Assembly: GCA_963691705.1 (NCBI GenBank)
Contig: OY829540.1
Coordinates: 47,900,158 to 47,964,157 of the forward strand
DNA: 64,000 bases
Direction of reading: 5' to 3'
From: Viola odorata
Lineage: Eukaryota; Streptophyta; Magnoliopsida; Malpighiales; Violaceae
This document shows, piece by piece, positions 1 to 9,979 of this stretch. The number at the start of each line of letters is the position of its first letter. Position 1 is the stretch's first letter. The notes under the pieces are model-generated. The model searched no databases. It had not been told where the DNA came from and worked only from the letters and a program-made list of their open reading frames with translations. Position numbers and translations under genes: made by a program.

Positions 1-183
1 TCACAATGATCTTCTTGGACCCGAGGAAATTAGTAAAGTGCAACTTGGTGATAGTAAATTGTTAATTTTCCAGCAAGAATAATTTAGTGGGGATTCTTCT
101 GTTATTTCTTTTTATCTGTTTGTTCAAATGCTGTTAATTAGTGCTATATATTAAAATACAATCTCAGATGTATAATCAACACA

Positions 184-254
184 GCACCAGTGGTCTAGAG
201 GTAGAATAGTACCCTGCCACGGTACAGACCCGGGTTCGATTCCCGGCTGGTGCA
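184..254 (+). tRNA. tRNA-Gly (anticodon GCC)
   Basis: A 71-nt cloverleaf can be folded by eye. The acceptor arm pairs GCACCAG at 184 with CTGGTGC ending at 253, and the discriminator base is A254. The anticodon stem GTACC/GGTAC (209-213 and 221-225) encloses the loop CTGCCAC with GCC at 216-218. The T arm contains the conserved GGTTCGATTCC. There is no intron and no encoded CCA, as expected for a nuclear plant tRNA. It reads glycine GGC/GGU codons. Confidence 0.95.
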
Positions 255-426
255 TTGGGAGCGGTGAGGATATCGAGGCGTGATTGAGGGTTCAATCACG
301 ATTCGTCTAAGCCTCAGACGAGGCCTCCAATTCTGAGCTCTTTTTTGTTCTCTTTTTTAAATCAATTATTGTCCTCTTCTTTATAGAATCCACCACTCTC
401 CTCCCTCCTTCAAACATGCAAAATCA

Positions 427-2508
427 ATGAACCAACTCAAACAAATCCACTCTCAAAACATCAAAGCCGGTGTGATAAACAACCCCATTTTTCAAAACAA
501 GATCATAGCTTTTTGTTGTAGAGATGAATTTGGTGACATGGGTTATGCACGTCAAGTATTCGACACAATTTCTGAACCAAATGTGTTCATTTATAACACC
601 ATGATTAAAGGGTATTCCAGGATTGATTGTGGCAAACAAGGAGTTTTCATGTATATTGAAATGATAAAGAATTATGTCAAGCCTGATTGTTATACTTATC
701 CTTTCTTGTTGAAAGGTTTTACGCGCAATATTGCGCTGGAATGTGGAAAGGAGTTGCACTGTCACGTAGTGAAGTATGGGTTTGGACCAAATGTTTTTGC
801 GCAAAATGCGTTGATAAATATGTACTCATTGTGTGGATTGGTTGATATGGCTCGTGGGGTTTTCGTTATGAGTAGTAAGAGTGATGTGGTTACTTGGAAT
901 GCTATGATTTCTGGGTATAACAGGGTGAAGCAATTCGATGAAGCTAGGAAACTCTTTGATCAGATGGAGGCAAATGGGGTGATGCCCACCTCTGTTACTC
1001 TTGTTTCAGTCTTATCAGCTTGTGCTAAGTTAAAGGATTTGGAGTGTGGGATGAGGATGAATAAGTATGTTGCAGAGTCTGTCGTTGACGCTAATTTGAT
1101 AGTGGAAAATGCGTTGATTGATATGTACGCGGCATGCGGAGAAATGAATGTTGCCCTGAGGATTTTTGAGAATATGAGAAAAAGGGATGTCATTTCATGG
1201 ACTGCTATAGTTAGTGGCTTTGTGAATGCAGGACAAGTTGATACCGCCAGAAAGTATTTTGATCAGATGCCTGAAAGAGACTTAGTCTCATGGACTGCCA
1301 TGATTGACGGATACCTTCGAGTCAATTGCTTCAAAGAGGCGTTGATTCTGTTTCGTGAGATGCAAAAATCGAATGTTAAACCGGATGAATTTACCATGGT
1401 TAGTATACTCTCAGCTTGTGCACAACTTGGAGCACTAGAGCTAGGAGAATGGATAAGAACTTACATCGAGAAAAATAACGTCAAGAACGATGCTTTTGTG
1501 AGGAATGCTTTGATAGATATGTACTTCAAATGTGGGATTGTTGACAAAGCAAGAAGTATATTCAATGAAATGCTCAAGAGGGACAAATTTACTTGGACAG
1601 GTATGATTGTTGGTCTTGCTAATAATGGCTATGGCAAAGAAGCTCTCGATATGTTTTCCCGGATGCTGAAGGCTTCGATAACTCCAGATGACGTAACTTA
1701 TGTTGGTGTTCTCTGTGCTTGTACTCACACAGGGATGGTCGATAAAGGACGGAAGTTTTTTGCTACCATGACGACACAACATGGAATTGAGCCTAATATA
1801 GCCCACTATGGGTGCATGGTGGACCTTCTTGGTCGAGCTGGGCATTTGAAAGAAGCTCATGATTTTGTGAAGAAAATGTCGTTGAAACCAAATTCAATAG
1901 TCTGGGGAGCCCTTCTCGGTGCCTGTAGAATTCACAAGAATGCAGAAATGGCTGGAATGGCGGCAAAACAGATTCTTGAACTAGAACCTGACAATGGGGC
2001 TGTTTACGTTCTGCTGTGCAACATTTATGCAGCTTGCAATAAACGGGATGATTTGCGTGATCTAAGGAAAGTAATGATGGATAAAGGAATCAAGAAAACT
2101 CCAGGTTGCAGTTTGATAGAGATGAATGGAACGATTCATGAGTTTGTTGCTGGCGACATGTCTCATCCTCAAACCAAACAACTATATTCGAAGTTAGACG
2201 AGGTGAGAAATGACTTGAAACTCGCTGGGTACTCGCCCGATACTTCAGAGGTGTTCCTTGACGTAGGGGAAGAGAATAAAGAGAGTGCAGTTTACCGGCA
2301 CAGTGAGAAACTGGCTATTGCATTTGGGCTCATTAGTTCAGGACCTGGGGCAACGATAAGAATCGTAAAGAACCTGAGAATTTGTGTAGACTGCCACAGA
2401 ATGGCAAAGTTAGTATCCAAGGTGTATAATAGGGAAGTGATTGTGAGAGATCAAACTCGTTTCCATCACTTTAGACATGGTTCTTGCTCATGTAAAGACT
2501 ATTGGTGA
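427..2508 (+). CDS. PLS-class pentatricopeptide repeat protein with C-terminal E/DYW domain
   Basis: A single-exon 693-residue protein. Tandem 35-residue PPR units run from about residue 15 to 500; typical cores are VFIYNTMIKGYSR, VVTWNAMISGY, VISWTAIVSGF and LVSWTAMIDGY. E and E+ motifs follow, then a complete DYW domain with the HSE motif (RHSEKLAIAFGLI), the zinc ligands CVDCH and the terminal CSCKDYW. In this family the repeats bind organelle RNA and the DYW domain is a cytidine deaminase for C-to-U editing, so a mitochondrial or plastid role is likely. The sequence looks like the At3g15930 lineage (recalled, not searched). The start at 427 is the first Met after an in-frame TAA near 360. 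No transit peptide is obvious, and relatives extend a little further N-terminally, so a missed upstream exon is possible. It lies tail-to-tail with HUS1. Confidence 0.93.
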   Translation: MNQLKQIHSQNIKAGVINNPIFQNKIIAFCCRDEFGDMGYARQVFDTISEPNVFIYNTMIKGYSRIDCGKQGVFMYIEMIKNYVKPDCYTYPFLLKGFTRNIALECGKELHCHVVKYGFGPNVFAQNALINMYSLCGLVDMARGVFVMSSKSDVVTWNAMISGYNRVKQFDEARKLFDQMEANGVMPTSVTLVSVLSACAKLKDLECGMRMNKYVAESVVDANLIVENALIDMYAACGEMNVALRIFENMRKRDVISWTAIVSGFVNAGQVDTARKYFDQMPERDLVSWTAMIDGYLRVNCFKEALILFREMQKSNVKPDEFTMVSILSACAQLGALELGEWIRTYIEKNNVKNDAFVRNALIDMYFKCGIVDKARSIFNEMLKRDKFTWTGMIVGLANNGYGKEALDMFSRMLKASITPDDVTYVGVLCACTHTGMVDKGRKFFATMTTQHGIEPNIAHYGCMVDLLGRAGHLKEAHDFVKKMSLKPNSIVWGALLGACRIHKNAEMAGMAAKQILELEPDNGAVYVLLCNIYAACNKRDDLRDLRKVMMDKGIKKTPGCSLIEMNGTIHEFVAGDMSHPQTKQLYSKLDEVRNDLKLAGYSPDTSEVFLDVGEENKESAVYRHSEKLAIAFGLISSGPGATIRIVKNLRICVDCHRMAKLVSKVYNREVIVRDQTRFHHFRHGSCSCKDYW

Positions 2509-3047
2509 GAGTTCAATTAATTTGCAGATTGTAAATGTGTATTTATGCTAGAAACAAGCATGATAATAAAAATCTCTGGTATATCGGAAGTATTGTACCT
2601 AGTGAAGGAATACGATACCCCTAATGTACTGAAGTTTTTCTGGCGTTATACACCCTATCAAACATGCTTTTCGGTATTAGAGCAGATGTTACCTACTCAA
2701 ACCACATGCAAATGCTACAAGGATAGAATGGTTCCTTCAACATCAATTAGAGAGAATATGCAAACACAAACTGATGGCAAAAATATTGACTTTGGTTAAA
2801 TTCTTAGCAGTGTCTGCTAAATTCCAAACAATAATTCAATTCATTACAATCAGAACTATACTTTAACAAAGCAAAGAGTTCCGCAAACTCTATTTTGACT
2901 GTGATATCACCATAACAAGTCCATCTACATATACAATTCGCCTCGGTTAGAACACGTGCAGGTAGGATAGACAAAACAAGAGAGAGACGATAGGCATAAC
3001 CATAGTGCTTCTAAGCCAGGAAGTAGAATAAACAAGTCAATCGTTCT
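2509..3047. other. Intergenic spacer between convergent PPR and HUS1 genes
   Basis: Noncoding 540 bases holding the 3'UTRs of both convergent genes. Short reading frames here (for example 2545-2799) show no recognisable domain and look like chance openings. No repeat or RNA gene is visible. Confidence 0.6.
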
Positions 3048-3099
3048 TTAGTTAGATCCTGGGTCAAGCACGGGAAGCCTGCAGTGTAGACTGATAGAT

Positions 3100-4008
3100 T
3101 TATCTGTTTGATGTGTGCCAGGAATGAAGAATTGGAAAATCAGTCAAACAAGCACCCTGAGGAGCAATACCATAGAAACAACCGTCTGGCTTGGCGAGGT
3201 GACATTGTAGACTCTTGGAAAATTGCCTCACACTCACTTGCACTGAATGAGCATCTCCCCTCAAAACTGCCCTCTCTGACCGGGTCTGAGCGCTTAAGTT
3301 TCGATCCTCGGGTGGACCTTGGGCTTTATCTCCAATAACCAACAATTTACGGAATTCACAACCGAGTGTGATCAAGGTGGTCGAAATCTGCACATGAAGA
3401 TCCCCATACTTGCTTATAGTAACATTTAGCAAGTCGCCAACATGTTTCATTCGGTCCACAAAGTTCTGCAACTGATTCAAGTCTGGAACTTGAACAAGAG
3501 TTTCAGGCAGATCTTGTGCTGCATCAAGGGCGGATTGAAGTTCCAGAACTTGAGCCCTAGATAATGGTTTTGAGATTGGCACATCCTGGATAACTGCAGA
3601 CTTATAGCCCTTGGTTTCGAAAGTAAGAAAAGGCATTGGCTGAGTACAGTTAGGAGGCAGCTTCTTCACCAATTTAATCTGGAGACGATTTGCAGTCGGC
3701 CCACCACTACCAAATTCACTGCAAATGCTGACACTGCTACGAACTGCACGTTGGAGAAGGGAAATGTCTATAGCAAAGGCAATGCGGTCATCATTCTGGC
3801 TAGAAATGCGATAGTCATCAAAGAGAGCTTCTTTGCGAAACTGTGCAATGGATTGAACTCCATCACCCGTGAGTAGGTTGTGAAGGAAGAAGGCATGGTC
3901 TTTAGTAAGGAAAAGATGAGATATCTTTCCCATTTTGTCTAATGCTGGCAGGAACCTCTTTTCTAGCAGAGTAACACCATTCTCTGTCAGAAATGCCTTG
4001 AACTTCAT
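3100..4008 (-). CDS. HUS1: HUS1 checkpoint clamp subunit, C-terminus altered by a frameshift
   Basis: A 302-residue open frame encoding the plant HUS1 subunit of the RAD9-RAD1-HUS1 (9-1-1) clamp, a PCNA-like ring loaded at damaged DNA in the nucleus to activate the ATR checkpoint. It begins MKFKAFLTENGVTLLEKRFL and shows family blocks such as FRKEALFDDYRISSQN, AFAIDISLLQRA and GCFYGIAPQGACLT. The ATG at 4006-4008 is used; the preceding GTG is not a plausible start. After ACLT the frame reads DFPILHSWHTSNR and stops. One frame over, the conserved end IFQFFIPGT...SISLHCRLPVLDPGSN continues to a TAA at 3048-3050. Two bases seem to be missing near 3141. The last strand of the fold is therefore lost unless this is a sequencing error or is polymorphic. 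The gene neighbours FRS-a head-to-tail, as in Arabidopsis. Confidence 0.9.
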   Translation of the reverse strand: MKFKAFLTENGVTLLEKRFLPALDKMGKISHLFLTKDHAFFLHNLLTGDGVQSIAQFRKEALFDDYRISSQNDDRIAFAIDISLLQRAVRSSVSICSEFGSGGPTANRLQIKLVKKLPPNCTQPMPFLTFETKGYKSAVIQDVPISKPLSRAQVLELQSALDAAQDLPETLVQVPDLNQLQNFVDRMKHVGDLLNVTISKYGDLHVQISTTLITLGCEFRKLLVIGDKAQGPPEDRNLSAQTRSERAVLRGDAHSVQVSVRQFSKSLQCHLAKPDGCFYGIAPQGACLTDFPILHSWHTSNR

Positions 4009-5861
4009 CACGCTCCGCTATTACCTCTTTCAAACAACTGAAGGTATAGCTAAAGGAAGAAAAGGGAGGGAAATGAGCAGCAGGAAACAAGAATATCTAT
4101 CAGAAGCTCATAAAATGAGAAGAAAGCAATAATAACCGGAGAAAGTTTAAAAGAAGCAACTGAACAATGTAAGCTATTATATGAACCTCAATGATCACTA
4201 GCTTTTCCTCCACAGGTATATTGTTGAGTGCATAATATAATTATTTCCATACTAAAGTAGGGAGGACAATAAAAATCTGGTGGAAACATCCCAACTAGGT
4301 TTTCTTAAAGCGTTGACTTATTAACCCTGCATCAACAACCTATATTATTTTGCATTTGATGCTAAAAGTAACACTAGAAGCACTGAAGGTTGGCTCTATC
4401 CATCTAATGCAGCAGTATCAAGTATGAAGAGGTAAGCTAGAATGCTCCACAATGTTAAATGACAATTACAATTCAAGCACAACACTTTGGGGTTTTTCCC
4501 TTCATTTTTGTGTCTATTGGTCTGTATATGTGAGCCCAAATGCAACTGAAACGTCGATCCCCACACCAATTCTATTGTTTTGCAAATTCTAATTGTAATT
4601 GAGGCTACACACCTACTTGACATCTTCAGTTGCCACAGAAATAATCCAATTAAGCTAGAAACTATGTATCAGTTTTTGGTGATCTACCGTGCTACTAGAA
4701 CATTACTTGAAATGCCAGCAAAATCAGCAAGCCATACTTAAATGACGACCATATCCTGCATTCCATCAACATCAGATGACTACTGTAAATAAACATCCAT
4801 CACACCGACTCAACTAAGTTTTAGTCGCAAACTAGTCCAACCCATAACTTCAAAACACGAAATTTAAAGGATTGAAACAAATCATGACCATCTTCAATGC
4901 ATTCTATATAGAACAAACCTTTCAGCACGTCCTTGTAGCACTATTTTACCTCTACCTCCATAATCTATACATAGAATGTCCTAAACCAAACCCAAACTTA
5001 CCCAATTTCGATTAATACAGAAGAAAAAACCTAGAGTGGCGAATTTGAAGCATTCAAGTAATACACACTCCAAAATACAATCCACAACCTAGATTCTACA
5101 TGCATAACAGGCAGAGTTGTCAATGAAATTTCTTGTATTCAATAACCCAATCTCATATGACTAGTCTTGAAGGAGAAATGCACCAAAAACCCAATTTCTT
5201 AAAATGCGGTACGGAGCGAAAAAAAGCTGCTTGGAGGGCCAAATCATTCGAGAATTGAACTCTCTATTGCAGATTTTTTCTCGGGAAACAAACAGAAAAC
5301 TAAAGTTGAGTGAGCAGAGAGCTGACGTGGGTATGTAAGGATTTTTGGAATGAACAACGCGCCAAAGCGGTTGAGCGCTTCTGCCTCCAAATGTAGAATA
5401 ATAAATCGGAATTTATTTATTAACTATTTTCTTTTAATTAAAATAAAGTAAATTCCATTTTTGTCCTTTGATTCTTTTCTTCTTGTAACAAAAAATATAA
5501 AAGGGGAAAATATGGAATAAATTTACACCTAAATCGTTAAATTCTCAATTCAACTAACTTAAAGAGTTCTATTACAATAAGAACATTTGCATTGAATTGG
5601 TGGTTGAGATAGGATAGTAAATAAATAATTATTTTAAAAACAATAGATTAAATTGGTAATTAGTAGCTAATGAATGTTTTATTCTCTTCATATAATAAAT
5701 CAGACTTCTAATAAATTTTCACCACATAAACAAAGTAAACTCAGTTTTGGTGGGTTAACAAATGAAATATTCTAGTAAAATTAATTAACAGAATTTACAA
5801 ACATGAAAAAGAAAAGAAAAGAAAATAAAAGTGCATCTATCACCAGCCTTTTGTTCTCATG
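4009..5861 (-). promoter_or_regulatory. HUS1 5' region: probable 5'UTR intron and promoter
   Basis: No coding frame of note. On the minus strand, pyrimidine-rich tracts ending in CCTTTAG and CCTTCAG lie 30-70 nt before the HUS1 ATG, so a 5'UTR intron is plausible. The probable promoter is near 5283-5350, because this stretch is the part duplicated at 20123-20200. The region from 5400 to 5800 is AT-rich and leads into the FRS-a 3' end. Confidence 0.4.
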
Positions 5862-7880
5862 TTATGAAGTACATGGCTGGTCTTCTACAAGATGTATTTT
5901 GTTCAGAATCTCATCCAAAGCTTGCAGGGTAACCTTGTACCCATCTTCCGATTTCCTTCCCTCCTCCACAACTTGTATAGTACGTTTGTATAAATGGTCA
6001 TACCTGTGAACTGGGTTGTCAGTGTCGATAACCTTGCGGCGGTGATCAAGAACATAAGACCGGGTCACATCTTTTCTCCACCGCGTAAGAACATACTGGG
6101 ATGGGATCTCCTCCAAGCCATTATGGCTAAGGACACTCAGCGCATGCCTGCACAGGTATCCCTTAAAGTTGAACAATCCGCACAGGCAATGAATTTCCAT
6201 TTCGGTTGCATTGTACAAAACTTCAAAATCCCTTGTGTCGCACTTGTTTCCCTCGATTTCAACATGTTCTTGGACAATGTATGTTTTCAACTGCCCGTCA
6301 GCATGGACTTGCCTTGTGCTAAAACAAGAGTACGTGCCTTCAACCTCCCTCCCAAACCTCCTTAGTATTTCGTTGGTGTACAATTTTGAGAGCTGAAGCT
6401 CAAAATAACAATTTGATTTTGGCACGAAATTTGGATTCCTTGAATCCAAGTCAGCCGAGGTTTCAAGGTGATGATTCGTCTGCAGAGCTTGGTCATACTT
6501 ATCCAGAAATTCCTTCAAAGGAGTATGTCTGCTTAGATATTCTTCAAAAATTGAAGTAACAGAGTCATTTTGCTGGACTAGAAACATTCCTGCTAAATAT
6601 GTTTCCTTCAAATAAGCTGGAACCCACCTTTTCCTCTCTTCATACAAACTCTGGATCCATTCGTTATCCATAATTGCATAAAGTCGTACCATCTCCTCCC
6701 AAGCTGCTTCAAATTCCTCACGCCTCATGAACCAGTAAACCGCTTTACACAAAGCTGCTTTAATTGCTTCAAACTCAAACAATTCTCCTAACTTCTCTGG
6801 AACCTTTTGCATGATACATGACAGAAGAAAACAATGAGAAGCTCTAGGGAAAACATCAGCAACAGCAGTTTGTAGAGTCCTGCACTGGTCCGTGATGATA
6901 GTCTGAGGAGGGCGTCCTAACATGCATGTTAGCAATGCTCTCAACAACCATACGTATGATTCAATAGTTTCCCCTGCAAGTAAACCACAACCCAGTAGTG
7001 TAGATTGTCCATGGTGATTTACTCCAACAAATGAAACCATGGGTACTTCAAATTTGTCGGACAGGCAGGTAGTGTCAATTGCAACCTCATCCCCAAAATA
7101 ACCATATGCAACCCTAGACTTTGCATCAGCCCAGAACAAATTTCTCATCTGCCCTTTCTCATTAAGGTCCACAAGATAAAAGAAACTGGGATCCATCAAC
7201 TGCAATTGGCAAAAGAAATTTTGAACAGCTTGGGCATCTCCTGCTTTGAGCTTCAACTGATTGAGGGGGAGTCCTTTCTCATTAGTATTGAAATGTGCTT
7301 CACCATCATCTATACCTTCCTTCCTCTCAGCGTTAACAATCACTGTACGAAACAGTCTAATTTTCTCTACCTCCTCAGAGGAGTCCAATGGCAATGCCCT
7401 TTTGGTTCCAGCACCGATGAGTTTATGGGATTTGTAGAGTTTTCCACTTGCTGGACTAATTAGGTGATTGTGCTCAAGCTCGACTTCAATAATTCTCCAC
7501 CTTTTGTTTTCCATCAATCTAAACTTAACCATTGCTGGACAGCCAGTTCTTGTTTCAGGTCTAGGGCGGTTTGCTTCACTTTTCTTCTTGAATCCTGCAC
7601 TACTGCAGCTAAGTTTTCCTCTATACCTTTCTTTACTTTTTCTATACCATGTATTACTTACCCTAACCCCAAATCCTTGTTCCTTAGCGTAGCAACTGTA
7701 AAAGTAATAGACATCCTCATAGGACCCAAATTCCATTCCAACAACCGGAGGTAGAGGATTCTCCCCTTGGATCACACCAGATTGACCAAGACATTCTGTC
7801 ATTCCACATTCTCCTTCAATCTCAAAGTCATCAGCGTCATCATCACCTACAGGCTCAGTGTTGAGAGACACTTCCTCCAT
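5862..7880 (-). CDS. FAR1-RELATED SEQUENCE protein (FRS6/FRS8-like), copy FRS-a
   Basis: A 672-residue transcription factor domesticated from a MULE transposase. Order of domains: acidic N-terminus, FAR1 zinc-binding DNA-binding domain at residues ~47-140 (GMEFGSYEDVYYFYSCYAKE through TGCPAMVKFRL to ELEHNHL), MULE-type DDE domain at ~215-430 with Asp in VAIDTTCL (269) and IITDQC (331), and a SWIM zinc finger at ~570-595 (CLCGLFNFKGYLCRHAL). FAR1/FHY3/FRS proteins act in the nucleus in light signalling, flowering and development; Arabidopsis FRS6 and FRS8 are reported to affect flowering time. The ATG at 7878-7880 directly follows a CAG splice acceptor (7881-7883), so the intron lies in the 5'UTR. 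It sits next to HUS1, matching the At1g52520 (FRS6)-At1g52530 (HUS1) pair as I recall it. Confidence 0.92.
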   Translation of the reverse strand: MEEVSLNTEPVGDDDADDFEIEGECGMTECLGQSGVIQGENPLPPVVGMEFGSYEDVYYFYSCYAKEQGFGVRVSNTWYRKSKERYRGKLSCSSAGFKKKSEANRPRPETRTGCPAMVKFRLMENKRWRIIEVELEHNHLISPASGKLYKSHKLIGAGTKRALPLDSSEEVEKIRLFRTVIVNAERKEGIDDGEAHFNTNEKGLPLNQLKLKAGDAQAVQNFFCQLQLMDPSFFYLVDLNEKGQMRNLFWADAKSRVAYGYFGDEVAIDTTCLSDKFEVPMVSFVGVNHHGQSTLLGCGLLAGETIESYVWLLRALLTCMLGRPPQTIITDQCRTLQTAVADVFPRASHCFLLSCIMQKVPEKLGELFEFEAIKAALCKAVYWFMRREEFEAAWEEMVRLYAIMDNEWIQSLYEERKRWVPAYLKETYLAGMFLVQQNDSVTSIFEEYLSRHTPLKEFLDKYDQALQTNHHLETSADLDSRNPNFVPKSNCYFELQLSKLYTNEILRRFGREVEGTYSCFSTRQVHADGQLKTYIVQEHVEIEGNKCDTRDFEVLYNATEMEIHCLCGLFNFKGYLCRHALSVLSHNGLEEIPSQYVLTRWRKDVTRSYVLDHRRKVIDTDNPVHRYDHLYKRTIQVVEEGRKSEDGYKVTLQALDEILNKIHLVEDQPCTS

Positions 7881-8921
7881 CTGCTAACGTAATAGACTGA
7901 TGTCACGGTGATAAATTGCTAAAGCTGAAGCAACTTAGAGAACGAAAAGTAATAATCTTGCAATGAAGAACTCATGACCATTTTGAAAGAAAAAAGAATA
8001 TCCATCCAATCTGCTCGATATACTGATAAAAGGCTAATCAAAGAGAAGTAAACTACACATAATTGTAAATTTCATAATCAAAAGTCCTACTATACACCAT
8101 CATATCTGACTCTATATAATCTCAACAACTGGAAACCACATTCCTCCACTTAAATAAAGCTCAAAGTATATAAGAAATGCAGTTAAAGTAAGCAATGCCA
8201 TCATTTCCTTTGAAAAAATGCAGCTTTTCTTCCAAGACTAGAAATTTTCATAAAAACCCAGCAAGAACATCAGTCTCTAAACACAAAAAAGTTCCTGGGT
8301 CACTTCGTACAAGAACTCCAAATTCTATGTCAAGCTTAAAAGAAACACCCTTTTACATTAAACACCCAATTGATAACACAACATTAACTCAGTTTTGAAT
8401 AGACTCAACTGATGAACTGCGGAAATGAAAAGCAATGCCATCATTTCTTTTTTTAAATTGCAGCTTTTCTTCTAAGGAAACAAAATTTCATAAACCCACC
8501 AAGAATATCAGTCTCTAAACACAAAAAAGCTCCAAATTATATCTCGAGCTTAAAAGGAACTCCAATTGCATTAAACGCCCAATTTGATGAGACAACATTA
8601 ACTAAGTTTTGAATAGATTAACTGAGAATGATAGAAGGTGAAGTTACAGTGCTAAAATAGAGAAGTGATATCGAAAAGTTGCAAGCTTTACCTGTTAAAT
8701 CAACTGAGAATGACTTACCTGAAAAAGAAACGAGTGGTTGATGAACTTATGTCAATCCTGTTTTGGTGACAGTTTGATAGAACTCCGAAAGGCGGACGGA
8801 ATGAGATCAGAGCCTAGGTGAGATGGATTAAAGAGCCTCCTGTTGGTCAATCATTTTTCTTATGAACCGAAGCTCTGCCTGGCCCATTACTATTACACTT
8901 GTATTTTTTTTTCCACCAGTA
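7881..8921 (-). promoter_or_regulatory. FRS-a 5'UTR intron, leader exon and proximal promoter
   Basis: On the minus strand CAG|GTAAGT gives a donor at 8717-8718 and the intron (7881-8718, 838 nt) ends in GCAG immediately before the ATG. The leader exon ends at 8719 and extends upstream an unknown distance. Only about 200 bases separate it from the hAT insertion at 8930. The intron contains a ~240-bp tandem duplication listed separately. Confidence 0.55.
8191..8634. repeat. Tandem duplication (~240-bp unit, two copies) in FRS-a 5'UTR intron
   Basis: Unit 1 (8191-8430) and unit 2 (8431-~8634) both begin AGCAATGCCATCATTTC. They share CAGTCTCTAAACACAAAAAA, the run ending AACATTAACT, and GTTTTGAATAGA in the same order, with small deletions in unit 2. 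It is a direct duplication with moderate divergence and no terminal structure. Confidence 0.8.
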
Positions 8922-8995
8922 ATCCCAACTAGGGGTGTCAACTGGTCCTGGGATCCGAAGATCTGAACCCGGACTAGGACCCTGGTTTTTTGTTA

Positions 8996-9045
8996 GAACC
9001 GGGACCAAAATTTTGGTCCCGTATAAAATTTGGGTCGGGACGATC
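8996..9045. repeat. hAT subterminal repeat with 20-bp palindrome (left copy)
   Basis: Contains the perfect palindrome GGGACCAAAATTTTGGTCCC followed by GTATAAAAT. A related copy, GGGACCATAATTTTGGTCTC followed by GTATAAAAT, lies near the right end (about 12545-12573) in direct orientation. It is a candidate transposase-binding site. Confidence 0.75.
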
Positions 9046-9979
9046 AGTCTCGGGTCTCAACCTGGTGAAACCCGGACTCGGTCAGGTCTATTCCGACCAA
9101 AAACGGTCTCGATTTTAAAATTATTCAATAATTTAGGGTTTCTTCTTTTGTAGCCGTACCCTCATTCTCTTCTCTTCTGTTTTTCTCCTCATTCAGTCAT
9201 TCTCTTTTGTTCTTCTCTTTGCCGCCGCCGCCGGTCACTCTTTTCCATTCTCCTCCGTCGCCGCCACCGGTCACACTCTGTTGCTCCGTCACAGCAACCC
9301 TAACCTTCTCTAATTAAGGTTCATTTCATTTCTCTCCTACGTTTTACTCTCTTTCATTTTGTTCAATTGTTTGCCATGTCAACTTGTCAAGTAGTGAAAC
9401 CTCGCTTAGGTTTGTTGAATTTCACAGCAATTTCGTGTTATACCTTTGTAAATATTTGATGGTATGTCGGCTTCACTCGTTGCCCAAGCTGTTTTTGTGT
9501 CGTATTGATGTGGTATGCCGGTTTTTTGAAACTTAACTGTCTTGTGCTGAAAATTAGAAATCAAGCTTCTCTTTGTTGCATTTATGTTTTGGACTTGTAA
9601 TGTAAATGATTCTTATACTTTTGGCATCTACTAAACTTAAATATCTTGTGCCGAGAATCAGAAATTAACCTGTTCCTTGTTGTACTAGTGATATAAATGA
9701 TTGTTGTACTTTTAGCATTGGGTTAATCCAAATGAGCTATACTGATATTTACCATAATGATATGCATACTTTGTAAATATTAGATTATTAATTTTTCGTG
9801 TTCATTTTCATAGGTATGGAGAATGTTCATGTTCATGTTCATTTTCGTGTTATGTGTTACTGTGGGTTGGCAACAAGATGAAGGTTATTTGGTAATGTTG
9901 TGGATAGTTGTGTGTGTTATTAATTTTTGTCAACTTCTATCAAGTTTTGTTTTAATATACAAAATTTATTCCAAATGTA

